A stretch of 64,000 nucleotides of DNA from an uncultured Prevotella sp. (GTDB lineage: Bacteria; Bacteroidota; Bacteroidia; Bacteroidales; Bacteroidaceae): NCBI GenBank assembly GCA_937907705.1, contig CALCVP010000072.1, positions 67,941-131,940 of the forward strand. Direction: 5' to 3'. This document shows positions 49,466 to 58,465 of this stretch, in pieces. Below the pieces are notes generated by a model. It had not been told where the DNA came from. It worked only from the letters and a program-made list of their open reading frames with translations, and searched no databases. Positions within the stretch are counted from its first letter, which is position 1. Every line of letters begins with the position of its first letter. Made by a program: the position numbers and the translations under genes.

Positions 49466-49527
49466 GCATGATGCAACGGCTGTTTGAAAGCAGAAACATT
49501 GGAAATGAAACAAGAAAAGAAGAAGAT

Positions 49528-50196
49528 ATGTTGAAAGCAATATTGTTGAAAGAATGGGCCAAGACAGGTCGTTGCTATCTCTGCATCTTGGCAGTGGTAG
49601 CAGCCGTGGTAGCCTATCAGATGGTAAACATTAGCAAGACGGTAGAATTTAGCGGTATAGCCAGCTTGTGGGAGGATATGACAGAACACGACAGTGTGCT
49701 GGTGGAGATGCTTCAGTATCTGCCTCCCGTAGCGGCACTGGTGCTGGCCATTAGCCAGTATGTGCCGGAGATGCAACAAAAGCGCTTGAAGCTGATGCTG
49801 CACCTTCCTTACTCGCAAACGCGCATGATGGCTGTGGTCTATGCCTATGGCGTCGGGCTGTTGCTCTTGGTGGCTGCAGTAGAAACACTGGCTTTGCAGC
49901 TGCTTTTGATTCACTACTTGCCACAAGTATTGGTCAGCAGGGTGCTGCTTACCACCTTGGTATGGCATGTGGCGGCATGGCTGGTTTACACTTGGATAGC
50001 TGCCGTATGCTTGGAACCCACGTGGCGCATGCGCTTGGTCTACCTTTGTGTGCTGGCAGCATGGGTAGGTGTGTGTTATCTGTCGCCGGTGGCTGAGGCT
50101 TACAACAGGTTTCTGCCGCTGATGGTGCTGTGGACACTGCTGTCTGCCACTGTCATCATGACATCGGTAGGACGCTTTAAAGAGGGAAAAGAATAG
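49528..50196 (+). CDS. ABC-2-type transporter permease
   Basis: A 222-residue membrane protein from the ATG at 49528 (MLKAILLKEWAKTGRCYLCI), preceded by AAGAAGAAGAT. Six hydrophobic segments are visible, e.g. CYLCILAVVAAVVAYQMV, VAALVLAISQYV, VVYAYGVGLLLLVAAVETLA, VWHVAAWLVYTWIAAV and LVYLCVLAAWVGVCYL. It looks like a NosY/ABC-2 permease half that pairs with the upstream ATPase. ABC-2 systems mostly export lipids, polysaccharides, drugs or proteins. The DUF4857 gene follows 46 bases later. Confidence 0.85.
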   Translation: MLKAILLKEWAKTGRCYLCILAVVAAVVAYQMVNISKTVEFSGIASLWEDMTEHDSVLVEMLQYLPPVAALVLAISQYVPEMQQKRLKLMLHLPYSQTRMMAVVYAYGVGLLLLVAAVETLALQLLLIHYLPQVLVSRVLLTTLVWHVAAWLVYTWIAAVCLEPTWRMRLVYLCVLAAWVGVCYLSPVAEAYNRFLPLMVLWTLLSATVIMTSVGRFKEGKE

Positions 50197-50242
50197 AAAG
50201 AGAGGATATTTCAACAATGAAAAGCAAAAAGCAAATATTGCA

Positions 50243-51301
50243 ATGAAAAAGACTGGTTATATATTCTTGATTGTAAATATAGTAGTGCTGGTACTGTGGT
50301 TGGTGCCTGCGGCATGGCAACTGGTTACAGCCCGGATGGAGGCCTCGCCCTTTACATTGTATAGTGCTACCATACACGACTTTACTACCATGGATGTAGA
50401 TACCGATGGCAACTACACCTTTACCGATACTCATGGGCACAAGTATGCCGGTCCTGGAGCAGAACGTGTGCAGGCCTTCTTTTATTGTCAGGACCTTGCA
50501 GCCCGTGGCTTGCTGCCAGACAGTGTGGAAGGCAAGCCTGTCAACCTTGATATGATAGAGCGCAACAAGTTCATACTGTCGCTTTCGCCGGCAGACTTCA
50601 ATAAACCTGCTGTCAAAGCATGGCTGCTATTGGAATCGAAGCCTCACCGTGGCCACTTGTCGGCGCCGGCAGAAGGCTTTTATAGTACTGGCAACGGGCT
50701 GGCTGTTGTGCGCTTGAAAGACAATACGGTCAACAAGCAGAAGTCAGCACAGTTTACCGCAGCCCTGTTCAAGGCCGGGTTTACCTTTCCTGTTGCACAG
50801 GCTAACGGTAATCCTGACGCTAAGAAAGACTATGACGAGGGCTATATACTGACAGACAGCAATGGCAAGCTCTTTCACTTCAAGCAGCAACAAGGGCAGT
50901 GTTATGCTCGCTCCATCACACTGCCGGCACGGTCGAAAGTGGCGTATGCCTTGATGGTAGAAAACCCCAATCGCCGCATACGCGCTTTTGTGGCATCGCA
51001 GGATCACCGCTTTTATATCGTAGACGCAGACTATCAAGTGCATGACACGGGCATTCCGTTCAATGCAGATACTGAAGACATGTTGGCGATAGGCGACCCT
51101 TGTTATCTCACTATTAAAGTGGGCAGCTTGCAAGGTGAACGCTTTTATGCGCTTAATGCCACTGATTATAGGCTCAAGGACACACTGTCAAGGCCGTATG
51201 CCGATAGCAAGACATGGATGGATTATGTGATGCCACTGAGAATATTGATGAAACAATACAACAGCCAGTATGTATTTCCACGGTTGCATTGGGCATTGTA
51301 A
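50243..51301 (+). CDS. DUF4857 domain-containing membrane-anchored protein
   Basis: A 352-residue protein with an N-terminal membrane anchor or uncleaved signal (TGYIFLIVNIVVLVLWLVPA). The large outer domain is beta-rich (YSATIHDFTTMDVDTDGNYT, SGEGYILTDSNGKLFHFKQQ-like, RIRAFVASQDHRFYIVDADY), possibly a propeller or a WD-type fold. The DUF4857 family has no assigned function. It is the last gene of the ABC operon and ends 134 bases before a strong terminator. In this context it may be a periplasmic partner of the exporter. Confidence 0.8.
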   Translation: MKKTGYIFLIVNIVVLVLWLVPAAWQLVTARMEASPFTLYSATIHDFTTMDVDTDGNYTFTDTHGHKYAGPGAERVQAFFYCQDLAARGLLPDSVEGKPVNLDMIERNKFILSLSPADFNKPAVKAWLLLESKPHRGHLSAPAEGFYSTGNGLAVVRLKDNTVNKQKSAQFTAALFKAGFTFPVAQANGNPDAKKDYDEGYILTDSNGKLFHFKQQQGQCYARSITLPARSKVAYALMVENPNRRIRAFVASQDHRFYIVDADYQVHDTGIPFNADTEDMLAIGDPCYLTIKVGSLQGERFYALNATDYRLKDTLSRPYADSKTWMDYVMPLRILMKQYNSQYVFPRLHWAL

Positions 51302-51434
51302 ATGGAGTTTAGTGGCTGCCGTAGATTTGATAAATCACTCAGTGCTGGTGATTTAATAGTTGCAAGTGGAAAACAAAGGCTTCTTGTGGAGAGGCTCTTG
51401 CAGCTATTGCCAACGAAAATAAAGTGTTAGACAC

Positions 51435-51486
51435 AAAAAATCGGCAAGAGAGTAGCTTTAATGCCCTTCTCTTGCCGATTTTTTTC
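51435..51486. terminator. bidirectional terminator closing the ABC operon
   Basis: AATCGGCAAGAG (51439-51450)/CTCTTGCCGATT (51469-51480) with A run before and T run after, serving both the DUF4857 and, in the other direction, the rnc gene. Confidence 0.85.
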
Positions 51487-51564
51487 ATACAGAAAACAGT
51501 CTTTAGACTAATGAATGAAGAACTGGTTCTTCTTGGCTGAGGCTGCTTGTACAGCTTTAACCGT

Positions 51565-52650
51565 TTACTTTTCAGAAAAAGCTGCTGCTTCAGCAGCGGC
51601 TATAATATCTTCTTTAGACATGGGTTTTACCTTGGTGTTGATATCAGAGAAATCAAACTCATCACTCTGTTCTGTGCCGGTAGCCGCAGAAGCAGTAGCT
51701 GCTTTCACGTCATCACCTTTCTTGTTGCTGCTGCTTAACAGCATGCTAAGCTTGCTGTCAGACGATGCTTTGCCTTTATTGCCAGTGCTGGTAGCATCAT
51801 CTTTGGGTTGTGCAATGATAAAATCCTCCTTGGCTTCAATGTCTGGCACCGTCTCCACAGGCTCCTCTTCCATCTTCGTGCGGTTGGCTTTGGCAGCAAA
51901 CACCTCATCAATAAACTGGGGCTTGCGGCGCAAATTCTGCAAAGCAAACTTGCTGGCCTGTTGCTGGCTCTCTTTCTTTGAGTAGCCTTTGCCTTCGCCA
52001 GACAGTATGCCTTCTATCTTGGCACGGTATGTAAACATAGGACTGTTGTTCTCATCGCGCTTCTGTTCCACTAATTCAAAGTCGAGCTGAACGCGATTTT
52101 TCTGACACCATTCTATCAGTTTGCTCTTGAAGTTTACCTCCTTGTAGGCCACCTTGTCTAAGTTGATGAGCTGGGCAAGAATACGCTTCTGCATAAAACG
52201 CATGCAAGCCTCATAACCACGGTCAAGGTACATGGCACCGACAAGGGCCTCAAACGCATTTCCTTCCATATAGCTATTATGAGAGGAAGTGTGTCCGTTA
52301 GACATAATGAGCTGGCTGATGCCTATCTCTTGCGCTAATCTGTTGAGCGTCTCGCGCTGCACAATTTTGCTACGGGTGTTCGTAAGGAACCCTTCGCGCT
52401 TGCCTTCAAAGTGCTTATAGACAATATCTCCAACGATAGCGTCAAGTATTGCATCGCCTAAAAACTCCAAACGCTCATTGTTGATAGGGCGACCTTTGGC
52501 ATTTCGCTTTGCAATACTTTTGTGCATCAGTGCCTGTTTGTAGTAACTGATGTCGTGAGGATAAAAACCAAAGATGGTAAATAAAGAAGAATAAAGCTCC
52601 TTTTCCTTGCGGAAAGGGAGCTTTAATTTATCAATAAAGTTATTAATCAT
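51565..52650 (-). CDS. rnc: ribonuclease III with long acidic C-terminal tail
   Basis: A 361-residue dsRNA endonuclease. Start 52650 or 52653 (ATGATG), overlapping the fabF stop. The catalytic helix is NNERLEFLGDAILDAIVGDI (about residues 57-76), followed by GNAFEALVGAMYLDRGYE with the second metal-binding Glu. The dsRNA-binding domain is near 185-255 (FKSKLIEWCQKNRVQLDFEL). Beyond it lie about 95 extra residues (EEEPVETVPDIEAKEDFIIA ... ASAATGTEQSDEFDF ... SKEDIIAAAEAAAFSEK), acidic and low complexity, not found in E. coli RNase III (226 residues). Processes rRNA and other duplex RNAs. Third gene of the acpP-fabF-rnc operon. Confidence 0.94.
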   Translation of the reverse strand: MINNFIDKLKLPFRKEKELYSSLFTIFGFYPHDISYYKQALMHKSIAKRNAKGRPINNERLEFLGDAILDAIVGDIVYKHFEGKREGFLTNTRSKIVQRETLNRLAQEIGISQLIMSNGHTSSHNSYMEGNAFEALVGAMYLDRGYEACMRFMQKRILAQLINLDKVAYKEVNFKSKLIEWCQKNRVQLDFELVEQKRDENNSPMFTYRAKIEGILSGEGKGYSKKESQQQASKFALQNLRRKPQFIDEVFAAKANRTKMEEEPVETVPDIEAKEDFIIAQPKDDATSTGNKGKASSDSKLSMLLSSSNKKGDDVKAATASAATGTEQSDEFDFSDINTKVKPMSKEDIIAAAEAAAFSEK

Positions 52651-53905
52651 CATATTTTTTGAAGATAACACAGGCGTTGTGGCCACCAAAGCCAAACGTA
52701 TTGCTCAGTGCTGCACGCACTGTGCGCTTCTGTGCCTTATTGAATGTGAAGTTAAGATTATAGTCAATCTTCTCATCCTTGTCATCTTCCTCATGGTTAA
52801 TGGTAGGAGGTATGATGTCGTTCTTAACCGAAAGAACGCTTATAAGTGCCTCCACAGCACCTGCTGCACCCAGCAAGTGACCTGTCATTGACTTGGTAGA
52901 ACTGATGTTAAGCTTGTATGCGGCATCACCGAATACATCTTGAATGGCCTTTACCTCAGAGATATCACCTACTGGGGTTGATGTTCCGTGAACATTGATA
53001 TAGTCTATGTCTTCAGGTTTCATGCCTGCATCGTTGAGCGCATTCTCCATAACCAGACGAGCACCGAGACCCTCTGGGTGGGATGCTGTGATGTGATAAG
53101 CATCTGCACTTTCACCTTCACCCACCATTTCTGCATAGATTTTGGCACCACGTGCCTTAGCATGTTCAAGCTCTTCAAGGATAAGACAGCCTGCGCCTTC
53201 ACCCATAACGAAGCCATCACGGCTTGCACTGAATGGGCGAGAAGCCTTTTGTGGCTCATCGTTGCGTGTTGACAAAGCGTGCATTGCATTGAAACCACCT
53301 ACGCCGCATGCGCAGATAGCTGCCTCGGCACCGCCTGCTACAATAGCGTTGGCTTTGCCAAGACGAATCAAGTTGAATGCATCTGCCAATGCGTTGGTAG
53401 ATGATGCACATGCAGATGTTGTGGTATAGTTGGGTCCATGGAATCCATAGCGGATTGAAATCTGTCCTGCTGCTATATCAGCAATCATCTTTGGAATGAA
53501 GAAAGGATTGAATTTAGGTCCGTTCTCCTCGTGCAATGCGTAGTATTTAACTTCATCTTCGAAGGTCTTAATACCACCAATACCAACGCCAAAGACAACA
53601 CCAATACGGTTTTTGTCTTCAGTTTCCATGTCCATTCCACTGTCGTTGACTGCCTGAACGGCCGAAACCATGGCCAATTGGGCGTAACGGTCCATCTTGC
53701 GAGCTTCCTTGCGGTCAATGAAATCATTGACATTGAGGTTCTTTACTTCGCAAGCGAATTGTGTCTTGAACTTAGAAGCGTCGAATGAAGTAATAGGTGC
53801 AGCTCCGCTAACACCGTTCAGCAGGTTGTTCCAGGTTTCTTCTGGAGTGTTGCCCACTGGTGTTACGGCGCCAAGACCTGTTACTACTACTCTTTTTAAT
53901 TCCAT
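52643..53905 (-). CDS. fabF: beta-ketoacyl-ACP synthase II
   Basis: A 420-residue thiolase-fold enzyme that extends acyl-ACP with malonyl-ACP in fatty acid synthesis. MELKRVVVTGLGAVTPVGNT is the standard start. The active-site cysteine is in TTSACASSTNALADAF (about residue 166). The two histidines are in INVHGTSTPVGD and KSMTGHLLGAAGAVEAL. It lies 16 bases after acpP and overlaps rnc by 8 bases, the classical bacterial gene order. Confidence 0.97.
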   Translation of the reverse strand: MELKRVVVTGLGAVTPVGNTPEETWNNLLNGVSGAAPITSFDASKFKTQFACEVKNLNVNDFIDRKEARKMDRYAQLAMVSAVQAVNDSGMDMETEDKNRIGVVFGVGIGGIKTFEDEVKYYALHEENGPKFNPFFIPKMIADIAAGQISIRYGFHGPNYTTTSACASSTNALADAFNLIRLGKANAIVAGGAEAAICACGVGGFNAMHALSTRNDEPQKASRPFSASRDGFVMGEGAGCLILEELEHAKARGAKIYAEMVGEGESADAYHITASHPEGLGARLVMENALNDAGMKPEDIDYINVHGTSTPVGDISEVKAIQDVFGDAAYKLNISSTKSMTGHLLGAAGAVEALISVLSVKNDIIPPTINHEEDDKDEKIDYNLNFTFNKAQKRTVRAALSNTFGFGGHNACVIFKKYDD

Positions 53906-53921
53906 TTACGTATGGTAATTA

Positions 53922-54158
53922 TTATTTAGTGTTAGCCTCGATGTAGTTGATAGCGTCGCCAACAGTAGCGATAGTCTCAGCTTTATCGTCAGGAATAGAG
54001 ATGTTGAACTCTTTCTCAAACTCCATAATCAACTCTACAGTATCCAATGAATCTGCGCCAAGATCGTTAGTGAAGCTTGCTTCTGGCTTTACTTCTGCTT
54101 CGTCAACACCAAGTTTATCTACGATGATTGCTTTTACTTTTGATTCAATTTCTGACAT
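53922..54158 (-). CDS. acpP: acyl carrier protein
   Basis: A 78-residue acidic protein carrying acyl chains in fatty acid synthesis. The phosphopantetheine site is GADSLDTVEL (Ser37), with SFTNDL before it and KAETIATVGDAINYI after. First gene of the acpP-fabF-rnc operon. A near-consensus -7 (TTCCTTTG, minus strand, near 54210) suggests its promoter. Confidence 0.97.
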   Translation of the reverse strand: MSEIESKVKAIIVDKLGVDEAEVKPEASFTNDLGADSLDTVELIMEFEKEFNISIPDDKAETIATVGDAINYIEANTK

Positions 54159-54419
54159 GATTCTAATGTTTTAATAATGTTTATAAATAAATTCGAATTT
54201 CAAAAATCGGTGCAAAGGAACGAAATTTTATTTACGTATGCAAATATTTTGGATAAAAAAGCGTCATATATTGCACAAATACATACTTATTGTGCATAAA
54301 AATAACGCTTTTATAAGTGTCCGATAGTAAAAGAAGTGTATATCCAACAGTTTTCAGTTATGGCGTAACAGCTGTTTATTTACGCTTTTATGACTTGCTG
54401 TTTGTTGCTTTCTTGCCGA

Positions 54420-55514
54420 TTATTTGCTGAATGTTTCTCGCCTTAGCGGATAGTTTCCGCGCAGCCATTCAAACTTTTCGGGATTGGCTTTCAGGTGTTT
54501 GCTGTCGTTGATAGGGTTGTAGAGCTGCAGCAGTTGCTCTTCTTTTGTACCATGAGGCGTGCAAGTTGAGGGCAACGAAGGGGGGGCTATGTGGTAATGA
54601 TGATTGATATTGAAGAACTGGCACAGTCCTTCAATGACCATATTGTCGGCATTTACCTTGCCGTCTGCACTGTATCCTGCTATGTGGGGTGTGCCTATCC
54701 ATACCTTGTCAAGCAGTTGCAGATTGATGTGAGGCTCGTTTTCCCAGGTGTCTATCACAGCATCTGCTACCTGATGTGTGTGCAGTGCATGGAGCAGTGC
54801 CGTGTTGTCAATGACTGCTCCGCGGCTGGTATTGATAATAACGGGCTGCTTCTTGAGCTGCTTGAAGAAGCTGTCGTTGGCTAAATGCAGTGTTGGGTAT
54901 TTGCCTTCTTTTACCATTGGCACATGAAAAGATATGATGTCGCATTGCTGCTGGATGGTTTCCATGCTGACAAAGCATGCTGATGTGTCATCGTGGTCAA
55001 TGAGTGAGCGTTTGCCATTGTCTACATTGGCAGGTGTAAAGCGTGCAGTATCGCCTTTTTCTTGGCGCAATGGGTCGCACACGAGCACTTTCATGCCTTC
55101 TGCTTTGGCAGCTATGGCCACCTTGCTGCCTACATGTCCGCATCCTACAATGCCGATAGTAAGCTGGGTAAGGTCGGCTTTGCGCTCGCGTTTCAACAGC
55201 AAGAGTACAGCGTGAACGTACTGTTCCACGGATGCAGCATTGCATCCAGGACAGTTCATCCAGCTGATATGAGCTTGTTTTAAGTATTGGGTATCTATAT
55301 GGTCAAAGCCGATGGTGGCTGTGGCAATGAACTTTACGTTGGTGCCTTTAAGCAGTGCTGCATCACAGTGGGTGCGTGTTCTGATAATCAAAGCATCGGC
55401 ATCGATGAGGTCGTCATGGCAGATGTCGGTGCCTTTTATATAAAGAGCATCGGAAGTTATTTGGCTGATTACCTCACGAATGTAAGGTATCTTGTCGTCT
55501 ATTACAATTTTCAT
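54420..55514 (-). CDS. pdxB: 4-phosphoerythronate dehydrogenase
   Basis: A 364-residue NAD-dependent dehydrogenase of the D-isomer-specific 2-hydroxyacid family, acting in pyridoxal phosphate synthesis. MKIVIDDKIPYIREVISQIT matches PdxB. The Rossmann motif is IGIVGCGHVGSKVAIAAKAE (about 115-135), INTSRGAVID (about 235) provides the Arg, DTWENEPHINL the Glu, and IGTPHIAGYSADGKVN the catalytic His. The C-terminal PdxB dimerisation part is short. It is 261 bases upstream of acpP, same strand. Confidence 0.93.
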   Translation of the reverse strand: MKIVIDDKIPYIREVISQITSDALYIKGTDICHDDLIDADALIIRTRTHCDAALLKGTNVKFIATATIGFDHIDTQYLKQAHISWMNCPGCNAASVEQYVHAVLLLLKRERKADLTQLTIGIVGCGHVGSKVAIAAKAEGMKVLVCDPLRQEKGDTARFTPANVDNGKRSLIDHDDTSACFVSMETIQQQCDIISFHVPMVKEGKYPTLHLANDSFFKQLKKQPVIINTSRGAVIDNTALLHALHTHQVADAVIDTWENEPHINLQLLDKVWIGTPHIAGYSADGKVNADNMVIEGLCQFFNINHHYHIAPPSLPSTCTPHGTKEEQLLQLYNPINDSKHLKANPEKFEWLRGNYPLRRETFSK

Positions 55515-55562
55515 TCTTCGGAAATAGCATAAGCAGGCATGGCTGTGCGTCCAATAATAAAG

Positions 55563-56216
55563 TTACAGTTGACCTGCTTCAACCATGAGCACGACTCTTT
55601 CTGTAAGTCGGTCGGTGGTTTCTGGTTTGTATTTTTTTGTGAGGCTGGCTCCAAAGGTCCACGCAAAAGCCTGGTAAAAGCCTGCTCTTACGGGCGATAT
55701 GATGGCTTTAATCAGCTCATAGGCAGATGAGTTGCACTCTCTGTAAACCAGCTTGATGAGCAGCTTTCCCTGCGAGTAGGTAAGTTTCTTCATACGTGGC
55801 TTGTACTGTTCCATGATGTCTTGTTCCACTCTTTTGAGGTGTTCATCGCGTGCTTTCTTGTTGGGCAGTGTCTGCAGGTATTCATACGTCTCTATGATAA
55901 TGCGGTTCACCTCTTTGGCTATTGGCAATACTTTCTTTACATTGTATACCAACCTGTTGAAGGCAGCCCGCTGCTTGGCGTTCTTGAAATTAAGAGTAGG
56001 GTACACATAGACATTGTTGAGCTCTACATATTGTATGCTGTCACCGTCTACCAACACTTTACCCACCTTTACCATGGGCACAAATGTTGGGCTGTCCATG
56101 TCTACCTGCATGTCTTCAGGCTTGACTTGTTCGGCGTTTTTGTCCGACTGAGCCATGGCTACCGCTGAGACAACCAGCAGGAGCGCTGCTATGATATATG
56201 CTTTTATTCTATCCAC
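55563..56216 (-). CDS. DUF4294 domain-containing exported protein
   Basis: A 217-residue Bacteroidetes-specific protein with signal peptide (MDRIKAYIIAALLLVVSAVA, cleavage after AMA). 'VELNNVYVYPTLNFKNAKQR' and 'RLVYNVKKVLPIAKEVNRII' open the DUF4294 domain, which continues with KRVEQDIMEQYKPRMKKLTY and LLIKLVYRECNSSAYELIK, a helix-rich soluble domain likely in the periplasm. Function is unknown. It is 48 bases from pdxB. Confidence 0.88.
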   Translation of the reverse strand: MDRIKAYIIAALLLVVSAVAMAQSDKNAEQVKPEDMQVDMDSPTFVPMVKVGKVLVDGDSIQYVELNNVYVYPTLNFKNAKQRAAFNRLVYNVKKVLPIAKEVNRIIIETYEYLQTLPNKKARDEHLKRVEQDIMEQYKPRMKKLTYSQGKLLIKLVYRECNSSAYELIKAIISPVRAGFYQAFAWTFGASLTKKYKPETTDRLTERVVLMVEAGQL

Positions 56217-56311
56217 GGGGGCAAAATTAGTTATTATTTCTTGGTTATGATATGTTTTTTAACACCTTTAACCCTTTGCTGTGGTCTTGTCTATGCCGTA
56301 TGTGTATCTGC

Positions 56312-57280
56312 CTATCGCCTGACCATGCCTTTAGATACAGCCATAAAGGCAAAGTAGAAGACGGTGCCTGTAAGGAGACCTGCCAGTGCGTCGATGGCAT
56401 AGTGTGCCTGTATATACACGGTGGCAAAGCAAAGCAGTATGTAGAAAGGCAGCATGCAGTATAGCAGACGCTTGCTGCCACTGTGCCATGCGAGCCACAT
56501 TAGCAGTGTGCTGATGCCTACATGACTGCTGGGAAAGGCTGCTGTGGGTCGCTCGCCTGCCTCTTTTGCACTTTCTACCATGTGGTAGAAGATGCCATTG
56601 GTATAGCCCGGACTGGGCAAACAATCCTGATAGAAATTGAAATAGTCGTGAACATTCGGGAATACGCCTCTTGTTATGTCGGCTATTCCTACGGCCTTAT
56701 AATAAAAGGTAGGGCCTACTACGGGCACTAAGATATATATGACATAGTAGAGAAAGAAGCTTGCGAGCACTACAAAGGCCGCTCTCTCGTATTCTTGGTA
56801 TCTGCAAAAGAAGTAGTAGAACACTACTACGGCTATCATAGGATAGTAAGAGGCGTAGCCCATGTCCATCAGCTCGCTGAAGAAAGCCCATGGCAATGCC
56901 TTGCAGAAGCTTAATGCAGGCTGAAAGCCAAAGATATTCTGCTCCCATTGGGCAAAGATGTGGTCAAGGTTGGGCAGCATACGGTTCAGTTCGTATGTGT
57001 CGGGATACCACCAGGAGAGCAGTGCCAACTGTGTGGCGATGCGTGCAAAGAGTGTGAGCCGGCAGGGCGCCATGCGGTAGACAGCCCAAAGGGCAGCGGT
57101 GATAACCACCACACGTATCCTGCCCCATAGCATAGCGTCGGGGTTGGTGGCTTTGGTATAAGTGAAAAAGAGAATGCATAGGGTAAAAGCAAGATAGATG
57201 AGCATGACCCATTCTAACGGCAATAGCCCTTTTCTTGGATTTTTCTCTATGGCAAACAGTTGCTTGATGAATTGAAACAT
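56312..57280 (-). CDS. PAP2-family membrane phosphatase (inositol phosphorylceramide synthase-like)
   Basis: A 322-residue polytopic membrane protein with about seven helices (LEWVMLIYLAFTLCILFF, AAFVVLASFFLYYVIYILVP and others). The PAP2 active site is split: AAFPSSHVGISTLLMWLA carries the SxxH histidine and CFATVYIQAHYAIDALAGLL the second histidine and Asp. An upstream YYKAVGIADITRG / PSPGYTNGIFYHMV stretch and overall layout resemble sphingolipid inositol phosphotransferases (AUR1-like), so a lipid head-group transferase is as likely as a simple phosphatase. Bacteroidetes do make inositol sphingolipids. Confidence 0.85.
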   Translation of the reverse strand: MFQFIKQLFAIEKNPRKGLLPLEWVMLIYLAFTLCILFFTYTKATNPDAMLWGRIRVVVITAALWAVYRMAPCRLTLFARIATQLALLSWWYPDTYELNRMLPNLDHIFAQWEQNIFGFQPALSFCKALPWAFFSELMDMGYASYYPMIAVVVFYYFFCRYQEYERAAFVVLASFFLYYVIYILVPVVGPTFYYKAVGIADITRGVFPNVHDYFNFYQDCLPSPGYTNGIFYHMVESAKEAGERPTAAFPSSHVGISTLLMWLAWHSGSKRLLYCMLPFYILLCFATVYIQAHYAIDALAGLLTGTVFYFAFMAVSKGMVRR

Positions 57281-57326
57281 GAATGTTGTAGTTATTATAA
57301 ATAATGTATAGAATGGTTGTGTACCA

Positions 57327-58322
57327 TTAAATCCAATGGTTTTTCCTGTACCATTCTACTGATAGATGCACGCCTTCTGCCAGCAACACTTGTGGCTGGT
57401 AGCCCAGTTCGCGGCGTGTAGGCTCAATGTCGCACTGCCAGTTGCGCTGCTTCATGATTTTGTATTTGTCAAGATTGAGCACCGGCATCCTGCCTGTGAG
57501 CTTGCCTATACACTGTCCTCCGGCCGACAGCAGGTGCAGCAGCCATATAGGTGCTTTGATGCGCAGCACGCTATGGATGCCCAATTCTTGGCAGATAAGG
57601 TCGCTGAATGTGCGCGATGAGTAGTTGACGCCATCGCTTACAAAGTAGGCTTTGCCCAAAGTGCCATGGTCAAGCGCCAGGAATGCAGCCTGTATTACAT
57701 CTTTTACGTATACAAAAGTAAGGGATTGCGGGCGGTATCCCACGGCAAAGTCCATGTGGCTCTTGATGCTTTTTACCATCTGGAAGTAGTCTTTCTCCCG
57801 TGGTCCATATACGCCTGTCAGGCGTAGTGTAATGCTTGGAATATCTCTTTGTGCAAAGACAAACTCCTCTGCCATGTCTTTGCTCATGCCATAATGCGTG
57901 TCGGGGCGTTTGGGGTCAGTGTCTTTAATGTCTTGATACGGTTGCTGCTCCCTTACCGGTCCGAACACACTGAGACTGCTGATAAACACAAACCGACTGA
58001 TATTCATGCCTGTTTCGCGTATGGCTTCTATGAGATTGACCGTGCCCGATGTGTTCATGTTGTAGAAGTCTTCCGTATGCGTACACTTGGTAACCCCCGC
58101 AGCATGTATCACATAGTCAAAGTGCAGACCCGACAATTGCTGCTTCAGCAACGCCTTGTTGCCAAAGTCAAGTTCTATAAAGTTAATTCTTTTGTCTGTA
58201 AGATATCTCTTTGAGCTACTTCTTCTTACGGCTGCCCATACATTCATGCCCCTGTCGAGGGCTTCTTCTACCATAAAACTGCCGATAAATCCGCTTGCTC
58301 CAGTGATAAGGATATTGCTCAT
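57327..58322 (-). CDS. NAD-dependent epimerase/dehydratase (extended SDR)
   Basis: A 331-residue cytoplasmic oxidoreductase or epimerase. NILITGASGFIGSFMVEEAL (GxxGxxG, residues 3-22), VIHAAGVTKCTHTEDF, SRFVFISSLSVFGPV, and the catalytic Tyr-Lys in THYGMSKDMAEEF are present. The ATG at 58322 is right: the longer frame to 58478 runs through the tandem repeat and its promoter and is an artefact. The C-terminal part decides substrate and cannot be identified; relatives act on nucleotide sugars or sterol-like substrates. A consensus promoter lies within the repeat (58349-58378). Confidence 0.9.
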   Translation of the reverse strand: MSNILITGASGFIGSFMVEEALDRGMNVWAAVRRSSSKRYLTDKRINFIELDFGNKALLKQQLSGLHFDYVIHAAGVTKCTHTEDFYNMNTSGTVNLIEAIRETGMNISRFVFISSLSVFGPVREQQPYQDIKDTDPKRPDTHYGMSKDMAEEFVFAQRDIPSITLRLTGVYGPREKDYFQMVKSIKSHMDFAVGYRPQSLTFVYVKDVIQAAFLALDHGTLGKAYFVSDGVNYSSRTFSDLICQELGIHSVLRIKAPIWLLHLLSAGGQCIGKLTGRMPVLNLDKYKIMKQRNWQCDIEPTRRELGYQPQVLLAEGVHLSVEWYRKNHWI

Positions 58323-58348
58323 TACTCCTGTTTTTGTAAATTTGGATG

Positions 58349-58378
58349 CAAAGATAGTGCAAGCCGAGCGGAATACAA
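58349..58378 (-). promoter_or_regulatory. -33/-7 promoter of the epimerase gene, inside tandem repeat copy A
   Basis: On the minus strand TTG (58376-58378), 19 bases, TATCTTTG (58349-58356), with the transcription start about 20 bases upstream of the ATG at 58322. Confidence 0.75.
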
Positions 58379-58465
58379 AATAAAACGAAGTGAAACGGAG
58401 TTTTATTTTTATTGCCGAGGCACCGCCTGTCTTCTGCAAAGAAGTGCAAGCCGAGCGGAATACAC

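Noticed and set aside
42108..51486. SusCD-type polysaccharide utilisation locus
   Set aside because: The TonB receptor has no SusD homologue, no glycoside hydrolases and no hybrid two-component or anti-sigma regulator nearby.
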